A stretch of 64,000 bases of DNA, taken from contig NZ_AQYG01000050.1 of the NCBI RefSeq assembly GCF_000380485.1, positions 310,001 through 374,000 on the forward strand. The letters run 5' to 3'. The notes below the pieces were generated by a model. It made no database searches, was not told where the DNA came from, and saw only the letters and a list, made by a program, of their open reading frames with translations. Of this stretch, positions 1 through 8,287 are shown piece by piece. A program made the translations under genes and the position numbers. This DNA is from Jongsikchunia kroppenstedtii DSM 45133. GTDB taxonomy: Bacteria; Actinomycetota; Actinomycetes; Mycobacteriales; Mycobacteriaceae. The first letter of the stretch is position 1. Each line of letters begins with the position of its first letter.

Positions 1-318
1 TGGGTCGAGTTCCAGATGGAACCGCACGAATTCCTGACGAATCGGGCGGGCGGCATGCAGGGCGGCGTGATCGCCGCGGTGATCGACTCGGCCCTGGGCA
101 CCGCGCTGCTCACCACCATCGACCAGGAGAACTTCACGACGCTCGACCTGAGCTGCCGCTACATCCGGGCGATCCGGCCCGGCTCGGGCACGGTCACGAT
201 CCGCGCCGAGGTGCAGCATCGCGGCCGCACCACCGGCACGGTCACCGCGACCGTCCACGACGGCGCCGGCCGGCTGGCGGCGAGCGCCACGTCGACTCTG
301 CTGATACTGAACGGCTGA
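1..318 (+). CDS. PaaI-type hotdog thioesterase, 3' part
   Basis: The reading frame is open from base 1, so the gene starts upstream of the window; 105 codons and the stop are visible. The segment GGMQGGVIAAVIDSALG matches the active-site helix of PaaI/YbgC hotdog acyl-CoA thioesterases (usual form GG-x-x-A-x-x-D). It is followed by the typical strands ending in an SATSTLLIL edge. Such enzymes hydrolyse acyl- or aryl-CoA thioesters in the cytoplasm; the substrate cannot be told. The internal ATG at 16 is in frame but probably not the start, because residues before it continue the fold. Confidence 0.8.
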   Translation, partial: WVEFQMEPHEFLTNRAGGMQGGVIAAVIDSALGTALLTTIDQENFTTLDLSCRYIRAIRPGSGTVTIRAEVQHRGRTTGTVTATVHDGAGRLAASATSTLLILNG

Positions 319-395
319 TCCAGACTGCTCCCAACTCGTGATTGTGAGCCAAGTCACCTGGTCGTAGCATGAAAGTGCCGGACAGGAGGTTCGAA

Positions 396-692
396 ATGCA
401 TGTGCATCACGACAGCCGGATTCACCACGAGAGTCACGGCAACCACCCCATGAGCCTGGTGGCCTATCTGCTCGTGCTCGTCGGTTTCGCGTCAGCCCTG
501 CTGTGGCTGGTGTCCTGGGGCAGCGGCTACGTGGCGCAGGCGGTCACCGCGGGCATCGTCACGTTCGTCTGCTTCACGACCGCGGCCACCATCATGACGA
601 CGCTGGCGCGCAAGCATCACCATTCGCCGGTGCTGCCCGACAACACGCCGAACGAGGTCGCGCGCTACCGCATCCTTTACCGGGGCGCCTGA
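396..692 (+). CDS. Small His-rich two-helix membrane protein
   Basis: A 98-residue protein of unknown function. I chose the ATG at 396 rather than the in-frame ATG at 369 because AGGAGG at 384-389 lies six bases before it. The N-terminus is His-rich (HVHHDSRIHHESHGNH). Two hydrophobic helices follow (about residues 20-40 and 48-72), then a cytoplasmic-type KHHHSP stretch. The His clusters suggest metal binding, but that is inference. It overlaps the convergent MarR gene by 16 bases at the 3' ends. Confidence 0.6.
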   Translation: MHVHHDSRIHHESHGNHPMSLVAYLLVLVGFASALLWLVSWGSGYVAQAVTAGIVTFVCFTTAATIMTTLARKHHHSPVLPDNTPNEVARYRILYRGA

Positions 693-1234
693 CCACCGAT
701 CAGGTCGTGCCGTCCCGCCTCTCCCAGATCGGCCTCGCAACGGGCAAGAACCAGGGAGAGAAGGTCATTGAGGGTTCCGACCTGTTCAGCCGAGAGCACG
801 GCGAAGATCTCCCGCTCCGATCGAGTGCGGGCGGCCGTCGCCTGCTGCCAGCGCGCGAATCCCTCGTCGGTGACCGCGATCGGCCGGGATCGGCCATCAT
901 CGGCGTCCGCGAGCACGGTCGCCAGGCCCGCATCGAGCAGGCGGTTCAGGCGGGTGCTGACCGTCCCCGACGTGAGTTGAAGGGTCCGCATCAGCACGGT
1001 CGGGGTGCACCGTCCCTCCGCCCGGACGATGGCCGACAGCGTCTCCCAGTCCGCCGTGCTCAGCCCCTCCTGCTTCGCGACCTCCCCGAGCGCGCGGGTG
1101 AACGTGCGCGCAAGCCGACCGATCCGCTGGCGCGCCGCCTCGACCTCGGGATCGACATCCACCATCGGCCAGGTCCAGGTCGGCAGGTCTCTGTCGACCG
1201 AGTCACGGGGTCCGCGGGATTCCATGGCTTGCAT
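677..1234 (-). CDS. MarR-family transcriptional regulator
   Basis: A 185-residue protein with a winged-helix core at about residues 55-125: TLSAIVRAEG, then TPTVLMRTLQLTSGTVSTRLNRLLDAGLA as recognition helix, and wing DADDGRSRPIAVTDEG. The DGRSRP wing is diagnostic of MarR proteins. Long helices on both sides would form the dimer interface. It is transcribed divergently from an SDR oxidoreductase, and the gap contains two spaced palindromes that look like its operators, so it probably represses both itself and the SDR. The start is uncertain: ATG at 1234 or 1225, neither with a clear ribosome site. Confidence 0.88.
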   Translation of the reverse strand: MQAMESRGPRDSVDRDLPTWTWPMVDVDPEVEAARQRIGRLARTFTRALGEVAKQEGLSTADWETLSAIVRAEGRCTPTVLMRTLQLTSGTVSTRLNRLLDAGLATVLADADDGRSRPIAVTDEGFARWQQATAARTRSEREIFAVLSAEQVGTLNDLLSLVLARCEADLGEAGRHDLIGGQAPR

Positions 1235-1238
1235 ATTA

Positions 1239-1273
1239 CTTGATAATCAAGATAGATTTACTTGACTATCAAG
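1239..1273. promoter_or_regulatory. Tandem palindromic operators between marR-like gene and SDR
   Basis: Two near-identical inverted repeats occur at 1239-1251 (CTTGATAATCAAG) and 1261-1273 (CTTGACTATCAAG). Their centres are 22 bp apart, about two helical turns, so two dimers would bind the same face of the DNA. The region is AT-rich compared with its neighbours and sits just before the start of each divergent gene. MarR proteins typically bind palindromes of this length; assignment to the adjacent MarR is inference. Confidence 0.75.
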
Positions 1274-1297
1274 ATATTTGTAAGCAGGAGTCTGATC

Positions 1298-2122
1298 GTG
1301 GCGAAAATTTGGCTGGTGACCGGTGCGAGCAGCGGACTAGGACGGGCCGTGGCCGGCGCGGTGCAGGCACGGGGCCGTGCGGGGCAGGCGGACATCGTGG
1401 TCGCGACGGCACGCGACACCGCCGCGATCGCCGACGACTTCGCCGCCGTGCTGCGGGTCGACGTGCGCGATCAGGGCACCGTCGATGCCGCGGTCGAGCA
1501 CACCATCCGTACGCACGGGCGGGTCGATGTGCTGGTCAACAGCGCGGGTCACGGGTTGGTCGGAGCGGTCGAAGAGCTCTCCGACGGCGATCTGCGACAG
1601 GTGCTGGACGTCAATCTGTTCGGGGCGGTACGGATGACCCGGGCCGTGCTGCCGCACATGCGCGACCAGCGCGGCGGCCATGTGGTCCAGCTGTCGTCGG
1701 TGGGCGGCGTCGTCGGCAACCCCGGCCACGCCGCATACGCCGCGAGCAAATTTGCCCTCGAAGGACTGTCGGAGGCGCTGGCGGGCGAAGTCGCGCCCTG
1801 GGGCATCCGCGTCACCATCGTCGAGCCCGGCCCATTCCGCACCGCGTTCGCCGGCCGCTCCATCCACTATGCCGATCGACTGGACGCCTACGCCCAGACT
1901 CCGGCCGGCCGGCTCCGTGAGCGATTCGCCGACCAGGACGGTCACCAGCCCGGCGACCCCGACAAGGCCGCGCGCGCCATCCTCGCCGCCGTCGACGACC
2001 CGGCGTCCCCGCTGCGGCTTCCATTGGGATCGGCGGCGGTCGATCGCATCCGCGCCAAACTCACGGCCCAGCTCGATGACCTCGCGAGCTGTGACACGAC
2101 CGCCCGCGACGCCGAGTACTGA
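1298..2122 (+). CDS. SDR-family NAD(P)-dependent oxidoreductase
   Basis: A 274-residue classical short-chain dehydrogenase. Seen: cofactor motif TGASSGLG at the N-terminus, NSAG after the fourth strand, catalytic Ser in QLSSVGG and the YAASK catalytic Tyr-Lys. The GTG at 1298 is preceded by AGCAGGAG, while an upstream in-frame TTG at 1262 lies inside the operator and is rejected. The C-terminal substrate region resembles ketoreductases of COG0300/COG4221 type. The substrate is unknown. Likely repressed by the divergent MarR protein. Confidence 0.88.
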   Translation: MAKIWLVTGASSGLGRAVAGAVQARGRAGQADIVVATARDTAAIADDFAAVLRVDVRDQGTVDAAVEHTIRTHGRVDVLVNSAGHGLVGAVEELSDGDLRQVLDVNLFGAVRMTRAVLPHMRDQRGGHVVQLSSVGGVVGNPGHAAYAASKFALEGLSEALAGEVAPWGIRVTIVEPGPFRTAFAGRSIHYADRLDAYAQTPAGRLRERFADQDGHQPGDPDKAARAILAAVDDPASPLRLPLGSAAVDRIRAKLTAQLDDLASCDTTARDAEY

Positions 2123-2126
2123 TCGT

Positions 2127-2153
2127 CGTCAGCAGTACGGCTCGTCAGCAGTA
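2127..2153. repeat. Short direct repeat after the SDR gene
   Basis: CGTCAGCAGTA occurs at 2127-2137 and again at 2143-2153, 16 bp apart, in the 156 bp gap between the SDR stop and the acyltransferase. Flanking CGTCGT/ACGACG could form a weak hairpin around it. Role unknown. Confidence 0.4.
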
Positions 2154-2278
2154 GGACGACGTCTTGCGCGCTTGGCCCGTATTGCCGCCACAGCCGACTG
2201 TCATCGGATTGCCAGAAATCAGTCATAGACTTCGGCGCGAAACGGGCAGCATCACCGGCGGACATCAGAGGAGGCATA

Positions 2279-3586
2279 GTGCGGGAGCGGGTCGCCGAAC
2301 CAGGTTTCACAGTCCTGGAGGAGGTGACCGCGAGCAGTCCCGACCCGCTCGCCGATACTCGCAATCCGCGAAGCCCCACTCGCACACATACCGCGGACTT
2401 CGTTCGCGTGGTGCTGTTCACGTTCGTGGTGGTGGCGCACAGCGTCGACTACATCAACACCACCCCCGACGTCGTGCGTTCGGCCAATCTGGTGGGCACG
2501 CTGTGTCACCTGACCCGCTACGGATTTGTCGCCGTGACCCTCTTCGTACTCGTCACGAGTATGCGGGGACGGGCGACCTCGGCGAGGCCGTTCTGGCGCC
2601 GAAGGTTTGGTCTGGTGCTGTGGCCATACCTGACGTGGACGCTGATCTACAGCATCAATGACATTGTGCTGCAAGGTGACTCATCCTCATCGGTCGCCGA
2701 ATTCTTCCGGACGCTCGGCGTCAACATCGTGACCGGCGACGGCAAGTACCAGCTGTACTTCCTGTTGATCTCGATGCAGATCTACTTGATCTTTCCGATG
2801 TTGATGGGCCTGTTGCGGCGTACCGAGGGCCACCACTGGTGGGTGCTCAGCGCGGCCGCGGTGATCCAGATGATCATGTTCGTGGTTTACCAATATCTGC
2901 CCCGCCCGCAGGGGCAAGTGTGGACGACCGTCTACGACAACGCATGGAAGACACTGCCCATGTATGCGTGGTTCATCGCGATCGGTGCGCTGGCCGCATA
3001 TCACCACGCGAGAGTGGATCGATGGCTCCGAGCCCATGTACTGCCCCTCGTGGCAGTGGCCGCCGTGGGCACCACCTTTTCGGTGATGGCGTACCTGTAT
3101 GCCACCTCACCGGGAACCGTGCCGCTGCAATCGAATACACCGTGGAACCCGGCAACCCTGCCGTGGCTGCTCAGCGGTCTGGTACTGCTGTGGCTGTTGG
3201 CCATGGCGTGGAATGATCACCGCGGGGCCGGCCGCGGCCTCACGGGCCGCGTGGTCACCTACGCGACGCCGCGGGCATTCGGCGTATTCGCCGTGCATCC
3301 GCTGATCCTGGACCTCCTCGCGCGTTTCGGGTTCTTGAAAGCGCTTGAGGACAGCATTTTTCGGTCATCGGCGTCTCGGACGACGGTGCTCGTGCTCGTC
3401 GTGTTGACGCTCTCGATACTGCTCACCGACCTGATCATGCGCACCCCGGTCAGCCGCATTCTGGTGGCCCGCTCACAGCTTCCGCTGCCGAGTGTCCGCA
3501 GCCGTGCAGCGACTGACGAGCGTTGCAACTCCCGCTCTCAGGCTGGCACGAAATCCCGCACAGCGGAGGCGAACTGCTCCGGCTGA
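2279..3586 (+). CDS. Acyltransferase-3 family integral membrane protein
   Basis: A 435-residue protein with about ten hydrophobic helices. The first has the family's conserved His (VVVAHSVDYI), followed by FWRRRFGLVLWPYLTW, the typical R-R-x-x-x-L-x-P-Y-x-x-W signature of the Acyl_transf_3 (OafA/YfiQ-like) family. These enzymes O-acylate carbohydrates or lipids at the membrane. The first 40 residues are a hydrophilic cytoplasmic tail and the last 35 are basic. GTG start at 2279 with AGAGGAGG at 2267-2274. The 3' end overlaps the convergent hydrolase by 49 bp. The acceptor is unknown. Confidence 0.82.
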   Translation: MRERVAEPGFTVLEEVTASSPDPLADTRNPRSPTRTHTADFVRVVLFTFVVVAHSVDYINTTPDVVRSANLVGTLCHLTRYGFVAVTLFVLVTSMRGRATSARPFWRRRFGLVLWPYLTWTLIYSINDIVLQGDSSSSVAEFFRTLGVNIVTGDGKYQLYFLLISMQIYLIFPMLMGLLRRTEGHHWWVLSAAAVIQMIMFVVYQYLPRPQGQVWTTVYDNAWKTLPMYAWFIAIGALAAYHHARVDRWLRAHVLPLVAVAAVGTTFSVMAYLYATSPGTVPLQSNTPWNPATLPWLLSGLVLLWLLAMAWNDHRGAGRGLTGRVVTYATPRAFGVFAVHPLILDLLARFGFLKALEDSIFRSSASRTTVLVLVVLTLSILLTDLIMRTPVSRILVARSQLPLPSVRSRAATDERCNSRSQAGTKSRTAEANCSG

Positions 3587-4365
3587 TCCTCCGGGATCAA
3601 CGTCCGGGAATCGTCGATCAGCACCAGGCGAGCGTCGGAAAAGACGTCCGCCAGCCGATGCGCATGCTCCAGCGGCATCATGCGATCCTCGGTCGCCCAC
3701 ATCACCAGCACCGGCTTGTCGAACGTCGAGAGCCGAGAAGCCCACTTCAGCAAGATCTTTCGCGGAGGTGTTCCGGTCGCGAACTTCCGTAGATCCCGGC
3801 GGATGTCGACATCGCGCGTGGCCGGGCCGAACCAGTCGTCCATGATCTCGTCGGGGATCCGCGTCTTGCTCAGTCCGCCGTAGCCCTGATCGCCATGCCG
3901 GACGAAGCTCGTTCCCATCAGCCGCATGAAAAGTCGGGTACCGCCGGGCAACCGGCATAGCGCCGCGCCCGGCCGGGCCGGCTTCGGCGGAAAGTTGTCG
4001 AACGCTTCGCATGAGGCCAGCACCAGCCGGCCCAGCCGCTCCGCGCGGCCGTCGGAGATCATGAATTGTCCACCGCCCCAATCGTTGAGGACCAGCGTGA
4101 CGTCGGTCAGATCGAGGGCCACGAGGAAGTCTGCGATGATCCTGGCGATTCCCCGATGCGTGAGATCGACATCCGGCTTCATGGGCTGACGATGCGCGCC
4201 GAGCGGCAGCGTGGGGGCGATGCAGCGGTACCCGTCGAGCAGCGGAATCACCTTGCGCCACTGGGTTTCGTTCATCAGCAAGCCGTGGCCGAACACCAGC
4301 ACCGGCCCGTCGCCGCCCGTATCCAGATAGTCGATCGGCCCGGCCGGGAGTTCCACACGCGGCAT
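3538..4365 (-). CDS. Alpha/beta hydrolase, haloalkane-dehalogenase-like, catalytic His not apparent
   Basis: A 275-residue alpha/beta-hydrolase. The oxyanion region is GHGLLMN and the nucleophile elbow is LVLNDWGGGQ, giving an Asp nucleophile as in haloalkane dehalogenases and related hydrolases. ATEDRMMP carries the usual acid position. Where these enzymes normally have a Gly-His pair near the C-terminus, this one reads DDSRTLIPEDQPEQFA, so the His appears replaced by Thr. It may be catalytically altered. It is divergent from a TetR regulator with a palindrome between them, and is probably controlled by it. Confidence 0.82.
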   Translation of the reverse strand: MPRVELPAGPIDYLDTGGDGPVLVFGHGLLMNETQWRKVIPLLDGYRCIAPTLPLGAHRQPMKPDVDLTHRGIARIIADFLVALDLTDVTLVLNDWGGGQFMISDGRAERLGRLVLASCEAFDNFPPKPARPGAALCRLPGGTRLFMRLMGTSFVRHGDQGYGGLSKTRIPDEIMDDWFGPATRDVDIRRDLRKFATGTPPRKILLKWASRLSTFDKPVLVMWATEDRMMPLEHAHRLADVFSDARLVLIDDSRTLIPEDQPEQFASAVRDFVPA

Positions 4366-4380
4366 GTTTCCTCCACTAGG

Positions 4381-4392
4381 TAGAACGTTCTA
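4381..4392. promoter_or_regulatory. Palindromic operator between hydrolase and TetR gene
   Basis: TAGAACGTTCTA is a perfect 12 bp palindrome in the 76 bp gap between divergent starts. It resembles operators of the LmrA/YxaF subgroup of TetR repressors. Binding by the adjacent regulator is inferred from position. Confidence 0.7.
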
Positions 4393-4441
4393 GTGAGTTT
4401 GACGCTACGCTGGAAGCACAGCGCAGGCAAGGGAGGATCCG

Positions 4442-5023
4442 ATGGCCAACGACACCCGTGCCCGCATCCTCGATGCGACGGCCGAGCTGTACCGACGGCA
4501 GGGCATGGCCGCGACCGGCCTCAAGCAGATCGCCGCCGCGGCCGGGGCGCCATTCGGTTCGATCTATCACCACTTCCCCGGCGGCAAGGAGCAGATCAGC
4601 GAGGAGGTCATCCATGCCGAAGGCGTCCGCTACGGCCTGTTCGTCGGGCAGCAGCTGGCCGACGTCACCGACATCCCGGCCGAGATTCCCGATGTATTCA
4701 ACTCGGCAGCAAGGCTTCTCGAGGAGACGGACTACGCCGAAGCCTGCTCCATCGAAACCATCGCACTGGAGGTGGCCAGCACCAACGAGCGGCTCCGCAG
4801 CGCCACCGAGACGGTCTTCTCGAGCTGGATCGACGGGCTGACGCAGTGGTTCGGCCAGACCGGGCTGCCCGACGACGTCTGCCGCAGCCTGGCCCTAAGC
4901 TGCCTGACGAGCCTCGAAGGCGCTTTCGTGTTGTGTCGCAGCCTGCGGTCGACCGAGCCGATGATCGCGGCCGGCCTCGCGGTCCAGGCGCGTACTCGGG
5001 CCGCGCTGAGCGAGCACTCCTGA
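4442..5023 (+). CDS. TetR-family regulator, LmrA/YxaF type
   Basis: A 193-residue repressor. The N-terminal helix-turn-helix is ATGLKQIAAAAGAPFGSIYHHFPGGKEQI; the FGSIYHHFPGGKEQ form is characteristic of the LmrA/YxaF/QacR-like branch. The rest is the helical ligand-binding and dimer domain. GGGAGG precedes the ATG by five bases. Divergent from the alpha/beta hydrolase, with the palindrome at 4381-4392 as likely operator. The ligand is unknown. Confidence 0.9.
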   Translation: MANDTRARILDATAELYRRQGMAATGLKQIAAAAGAPFGSIYHHFPGGKEQISEEVIHAEGVRYGLFVGQQLADVTDIPAEIPDVFNSAARLLEETDYAEACSIETIALEVASTNERLRSATETVFSSWIDGLTQWFGQTGLPDDVCRSLALSCLTSLEGAFVLCRSLRSTEPMIAAGLAVQARTRAALSEHS

Positions 5024-5145
5024 TACCGATACCGGGACGAGCACTCAACCACCCGCCATCACTGCACGAGCAACGGCTCACCCGGACAAATGCGCCGCCG
5101 AGGACAACGTAACGACGCATACCGGGCATACCGCCGGTCAGCTGT

Positions 5146-5177
5146 TGACAGTCTCTGCCATATGGCACAGTCTGTCA
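5146..5177. promoter_or_regulatory. 32-bp imperfect palindrome upstream of MFS pump
   Basis: Outer arms TGACAG (5146-5151) and CTGTCA (5172-5177) enclose a perfect inner palindrome TGCCATATGGCA (5156-5167). 28 of 32 positions are symmetric. It ends three bases before the ATG of the MFS gene and overlaps a possible -35 element TTGACA (5145-5150). It is most likely the operator of the TetR gene encoded at the end of the same operon. Confidence 0.75.
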
Positions 5178-5180
5178 CTT

Positions 5181-6737
5181 ATGGAAACAACGGCTCACAC
5201 CCGACGCAGTTGGTTTGCACTGGCTGCCATCGCCTTCGCGATGCTCACCATCGGCCTGGACACCACGGTCCTCATCGTCGCGTTACCCACGCTGTCGGGT
5301 GATCTCCACGCGTCCAACGCCCAGCTGCAATGGTTCAGCACGGCGTACACGCTGGTCCTCGCCGCGCTACTGCTTCCCGCCGGCGCGCTGGGCGACCGCC
5401 TCGGCCGCAAACGAGTACTGCTCGCCGCGCTCGTCGTGTTCGGCGCCGCGTCGGCCTGGTGCGCATTCGCGCCCGATGCCGGGAACCTGATCGCGGCGCG
5501 AGCCGTACTGGGCGTCGGTGCCGCGGCCATGATGCCGCTGTCGATGGCCGTCCTGCCGATCCTGTTTCCGGAACCCGCCGCGCGCACCCGGGCGATGACC
5601 ATCTGGATCACCGCGATGGGTCTCGGGATGCCGCTCGGTCCGATCATCGGCGGCTGGCTGCTCGAGCACTTCTGGTGGGGATCGGTGTTCTTGATCAACG
5701 TTCCGATGATCATCGCCGGAATCATCGCCGTGGCCCTGCTGGTTCCCGAGTCACGCTCGGACGAACCGCGGCCCATCGATCTGCTCGGCGTCCTGCTGTC
5801 GTCGGGCGGTCTGGCCGCACTCACGTACGGCTTCATCCAGCTCGGCAACAAGAGCTGGACGAACGCCACCGGATTGTCTGCCGTCGCCGGCGCGGTCGTG
5901 CTGCTCGCCGTCTTCATCGCATGGCAGCGCCGGGCCGCGCACCCGCTGATCGATCTGACGCTGTTCCGCAACCGCAGTTTCACCGGCGGCGTCACCCTCG
6001 CCACAGTGGTCAACTTCGCGTTGTTCGGCGTGATGTTCACGCTGCCCCTGCTCTACCAGTCGGTTCAGGGGCACAGCGCGCTGGAGACGGGCCTGCGGCT
6101 GCTGCCGATGATCGGCGGAATGGTGGTCGCCACCCGGATCGTAGAGAAGCTCATCGAGCGGACCTCGGCGGGAATCGCGACCGGCATCGGCTACGGCCTG
6201 GTCACCATCGGTCTGGTGGTCGGCACCTTCACCGACGCCGGCACCTCCTACGGCGTGATCGCGACCTGGCTGGCCGTCATCGGATTCGGCTTCGGCATCA
6301 CCATGCCGACGACCATGAACGTCGCGATGAACGCGCTGGACGTGCAGAAGGCGGGCGTCGGATCCGGGCTGATCCAGGCGATGCGCCAGGCCGGCGGCAC
6401 GATCGGCGTCGCGATCTGCGGATCGGTGATGATCGCCGGATACCGCGCCGACCTGGGTCAATACCGACGTCCGCCGATCACCGACGGCGTCGGACCGGGT
6501 ATGGCGGTCGCCCACCGCAGCGGGTCGGGCGACATGATCCACACCGTGCAGACGGCGTTCGCGCACGGTATGTCATCCATGCTCTGGGTGTGCGCAGCCG
6601 TGTGCCTGCTCGCGGCCGTCGGCGGCCCACTGATGCTGCGTCGCCCGGCCCGCCCCGACGACGAACCAGTCACGTTGTCGGCGGCCGACCCCGATGCGGA
6701 CATCGATGAGTCAGAATCGGTGCATGTCAGAAACTGA
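5181..6737 (+). CDS. DHA2-type MFS multidrug efflux transporter
   Basis: A 518-residue protein with about 14 membrane helices. TM1 is AFAMLTIGLDTTVLIVALPTL, matching the D1 signature of the 14-helix EmrB/QacA family. Motif A GDRLGRKRVLL follows TM2, and GPIIGGWLLEHFWWGSVFLINVP is the motif C/loop typical of proton-driven drug exporters. ATG at 5181 is favoured over an upstream GTG because it aligns with homologous N-termini and the palindrome ends just before it. The next gene, a TetR repressor, overlaps its 3' end, so pump and regulator form one operon. Confidence 0.92.
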   Translation: METTAHTRRSWFALAAIAFAMLTIGLDTTVLIVALPTLSGDLHASNAQLQWFSTAYTLVLAALLLPAGALGDRLGRKRVLLAALVVFGAASAWCAFAPDAGNLIAARAVLGVGAAAMMPLSMAVLPILFPEPAARTRAMTIWITAMGLGMPLGPIIGGWLLEHFWWGSVFLINVPMIIAGIIAVALLVPESRSDEPRPIDLLGVLLSSGGLAALTYGFIQLGNKSWTNATGLSAVAGAVVLLAVFIAWQRRAAHPLIDLTLFRNRSFTGGVTLATVVNFALFGVMFTLPLLYQSVQGHSALETGLRLLPMIGGMVVATRIVEKLIERTSAGIATGIGYGLVTIGLVVGTFTDAGTSYGVIATWLAVIGFGFGITMPTTMNVAMNALDVQKAGVGSGLIQAMRQAGGTIGVAICGSVMIAGYRADLGQYRRPPITDGVGPGMAVAHRSGSGDMIHTVQTAFAHGMSSMLWVCAAVCLLAAVGGPLMLRRPARPDDEPVTLSAADPDADIDESESVHVRN

Positions 6738-7308
6738 CCCCGGCTGCGGACTCCGCGAAAGCAAGAAGCGTAGGACTCGTGACAAAATCCGCCGGCGGGC
6801 GATGAAACTCTTTACCGATAAGGGGTATTCGCAGACGACGGTCGACGATATCGCTGCCGCCGCCGACATCTCACCCCGTACTTTCTTTCGATACTTCCCG
6901 TCCAAAGAGATGCTCGTGATCGCCGACGACCTCGACGAGATCCTCGTCGCGGCGATCCGCGCGCAACCCGACGACATGCCGCCGCTGATGGCGGTGCGGG
7001 TTGCCCTCGATGATGCATTTCAACAGGTCGCCGACGACGACTGGACCACCGACGTCACACGCCAGCAACTGCTGTTCACCGTCCCCGAGTTGCGCTCCGC
7101 CCTCTTCTCCGAACTCGAGCGCACCATCGAAATGCTCGCCTCACTGCTCGCCGAACGAACCGGTCGGACGGCCGACGACTTCGAGGTGCGGGTAACCGCC
7201 GGCGCAGTGGTCGGAGCGATGATGGGTTCCGGCCTCAACACGTCGACCGACCACGCACGGCGTTCGCAGGCGCTGAAGTTCCTCGAAGCGGGTCTGCCGC
7301 TGCGCTGA
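6724..7308 (+). CDS. TetR-family regulator of the adjacent MFS pump
   Basis: A 194-residue protein. HTH at about residues 35-60 (TTVDDIAAAADISPRTFFRYFPSKEML), the canonical TetR_N sequence. The C-terminal domain resembles the MftR-like group of mycobacterial regulators. The ATG at 6724 lies inside the last codons of the MFS gene (14-base overlap), implying co-transcription and probably autoregulation through the palindrome at 5146-5177. An upstream in-frame ATG at 6694 is possible but less likely. Confidence 0.88.
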   Translation: MSETDPGCGLRESKKRRTRDKIRRRAMKLFTDKGYSQTTVDDIAAAADISPRTFFRYFPSKEMLVIADDLDEILVAAIRAQPDDMPPLMAVRVALDDAFQQVADDDWTTDVTRQQLLFTVPELRSALFSELERTIEMLASLLAERTGRTADDFEVRVTAGAVVGAMMGSGLNTSTDHARRSQALKFLEAGLPLR

Positions 7309-7358
7309 AACCGCGCACCAGGCGAGATCTGAACCGCCGATGGCGGATGGCCGCACGC

Positions 7359-8249
7359 TCAGCGCGCAGTTTCGACTTCGGGCTCTGCGGCACCGAACAC
7401 GGCGACCGCGACTGCACCCACGACCGCCAGCACGAAGCCGACGATCGCCAGCCATTCCAGCCCGGGAACCGCCTTGTCCCCCAATGCGATCACGCCGATG
7501 ATCCCCGGCACGACCGTCTCGCCCGCAACCAGCGCCGCCGTCGCGCCGTTCACCGAACCCAGTTGCAGGGCAACGGTATGCATGTAGAAGCCACCGCAGC
7601 CGGCGATGACGAGCGCGTAGGTCGCCGGATCTGTCAGCAGCTGGCCCAGGTCGAACGGGTCGATGCCGTGCATCACCCGCACTGCGATCGCCACCGCGCC
7701 GAACAGCACGCCGGCCGCCAGGCCGCAGAACACCGCGGCCTTCGATCCCAGCCACTGCATCGCGACGATCGACGCCCCGAACAGCAGCACCGCGGCGATC
7801 AGCAGGCCCCAGTGGAACGCGTCCGAGCCGCGGTCAGTGCCCTCGCTCTTCGAGGCGATCCCCAAGGCGCACAACGCCACAATGACCGTGGTGATCGCGA
7901 TCCAGTCGCGGCTCTTCAGATGGATCTGCAGCACGAAGATGCCGAGCACCGCGGTCACGATCAGGTTGGCGCTGATGATCGTCTGGGAGAGGAACAGCGG
8001 CGCCAGTCGCGCCGAGACCGCGTTGCCGGCGAATCCCCCGACGTCGAGCACGGTGCCCACGATGAAGGGCACCGTCAGGACGGCGAGCAGCGTCGAGCGC
8101 AGACTGGGTGCGCCGCTGCCGGTTTCCAGGCCGTCCTCGCCCCGGGCCAGCGCCGCCGACTTCGACGTGCGGGCGCCGTAGGCCTGCATAACCGACGAGG
8201 TCCCGTACGCCAGGCTGGCGGCGACGGCGGTGAGGATCCCCCAGATCAT
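7359..8249 (-). CDS. DMT/EamA-like multi-pass membrane protein
   Basis: A 296-residue protein with about nine to ten hydrophobic helices and a short hydrophilic loop near residue 35. The pattern of small paired helices (MIWGILTAVAASLAYGTSSVMQAYGAR; later VPFIVGTVLDVGGFAGNAVSARLAPLFLSQTI) is that of DMT-superfamily transporters of the NIPA/EamA type common in mycobacteria. Substrate not predictable. The convergent TetR gene ends 50 bp away. Confidence 0.75.
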   Translation of the reverse strand: MIWGILTAVAASLAYGTSSVMQAYGARTSKSAALARGEDGLETGSGAPSLRSTLLAVLTVPFIVGTVLDVGGFAGNAVSARLAPLFLSQTIISANLIVTAVLGIFVLQIHLKSRDWIAITTVIVALCALGIASKSEGTDRGSDAFHWGLLIAAVLLFGASIVAMQWLGSKAAVFCGLAAGVLFGAVAIAVRVMHGIDPFDLGQLLTDPATYALVIAGCGGFYMHTVALQLGSVNGATAALVAGETVVPGIIGVIALGDKAVPGLEWLAIVGFVLAVVGAVAVAVFGAAEPEVETAR

Positions 8250-8287
8250 CCCGATGTCCGCCTTATCCCCGTGTCATCTCGCCGCCG

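Noticed and set aside
7309-7358. Terminator between TetR and DMT-type gene
   Set aside because: CCGCC/GGCGG forms only a 5-bp stem with no U-tract; too weak to call.
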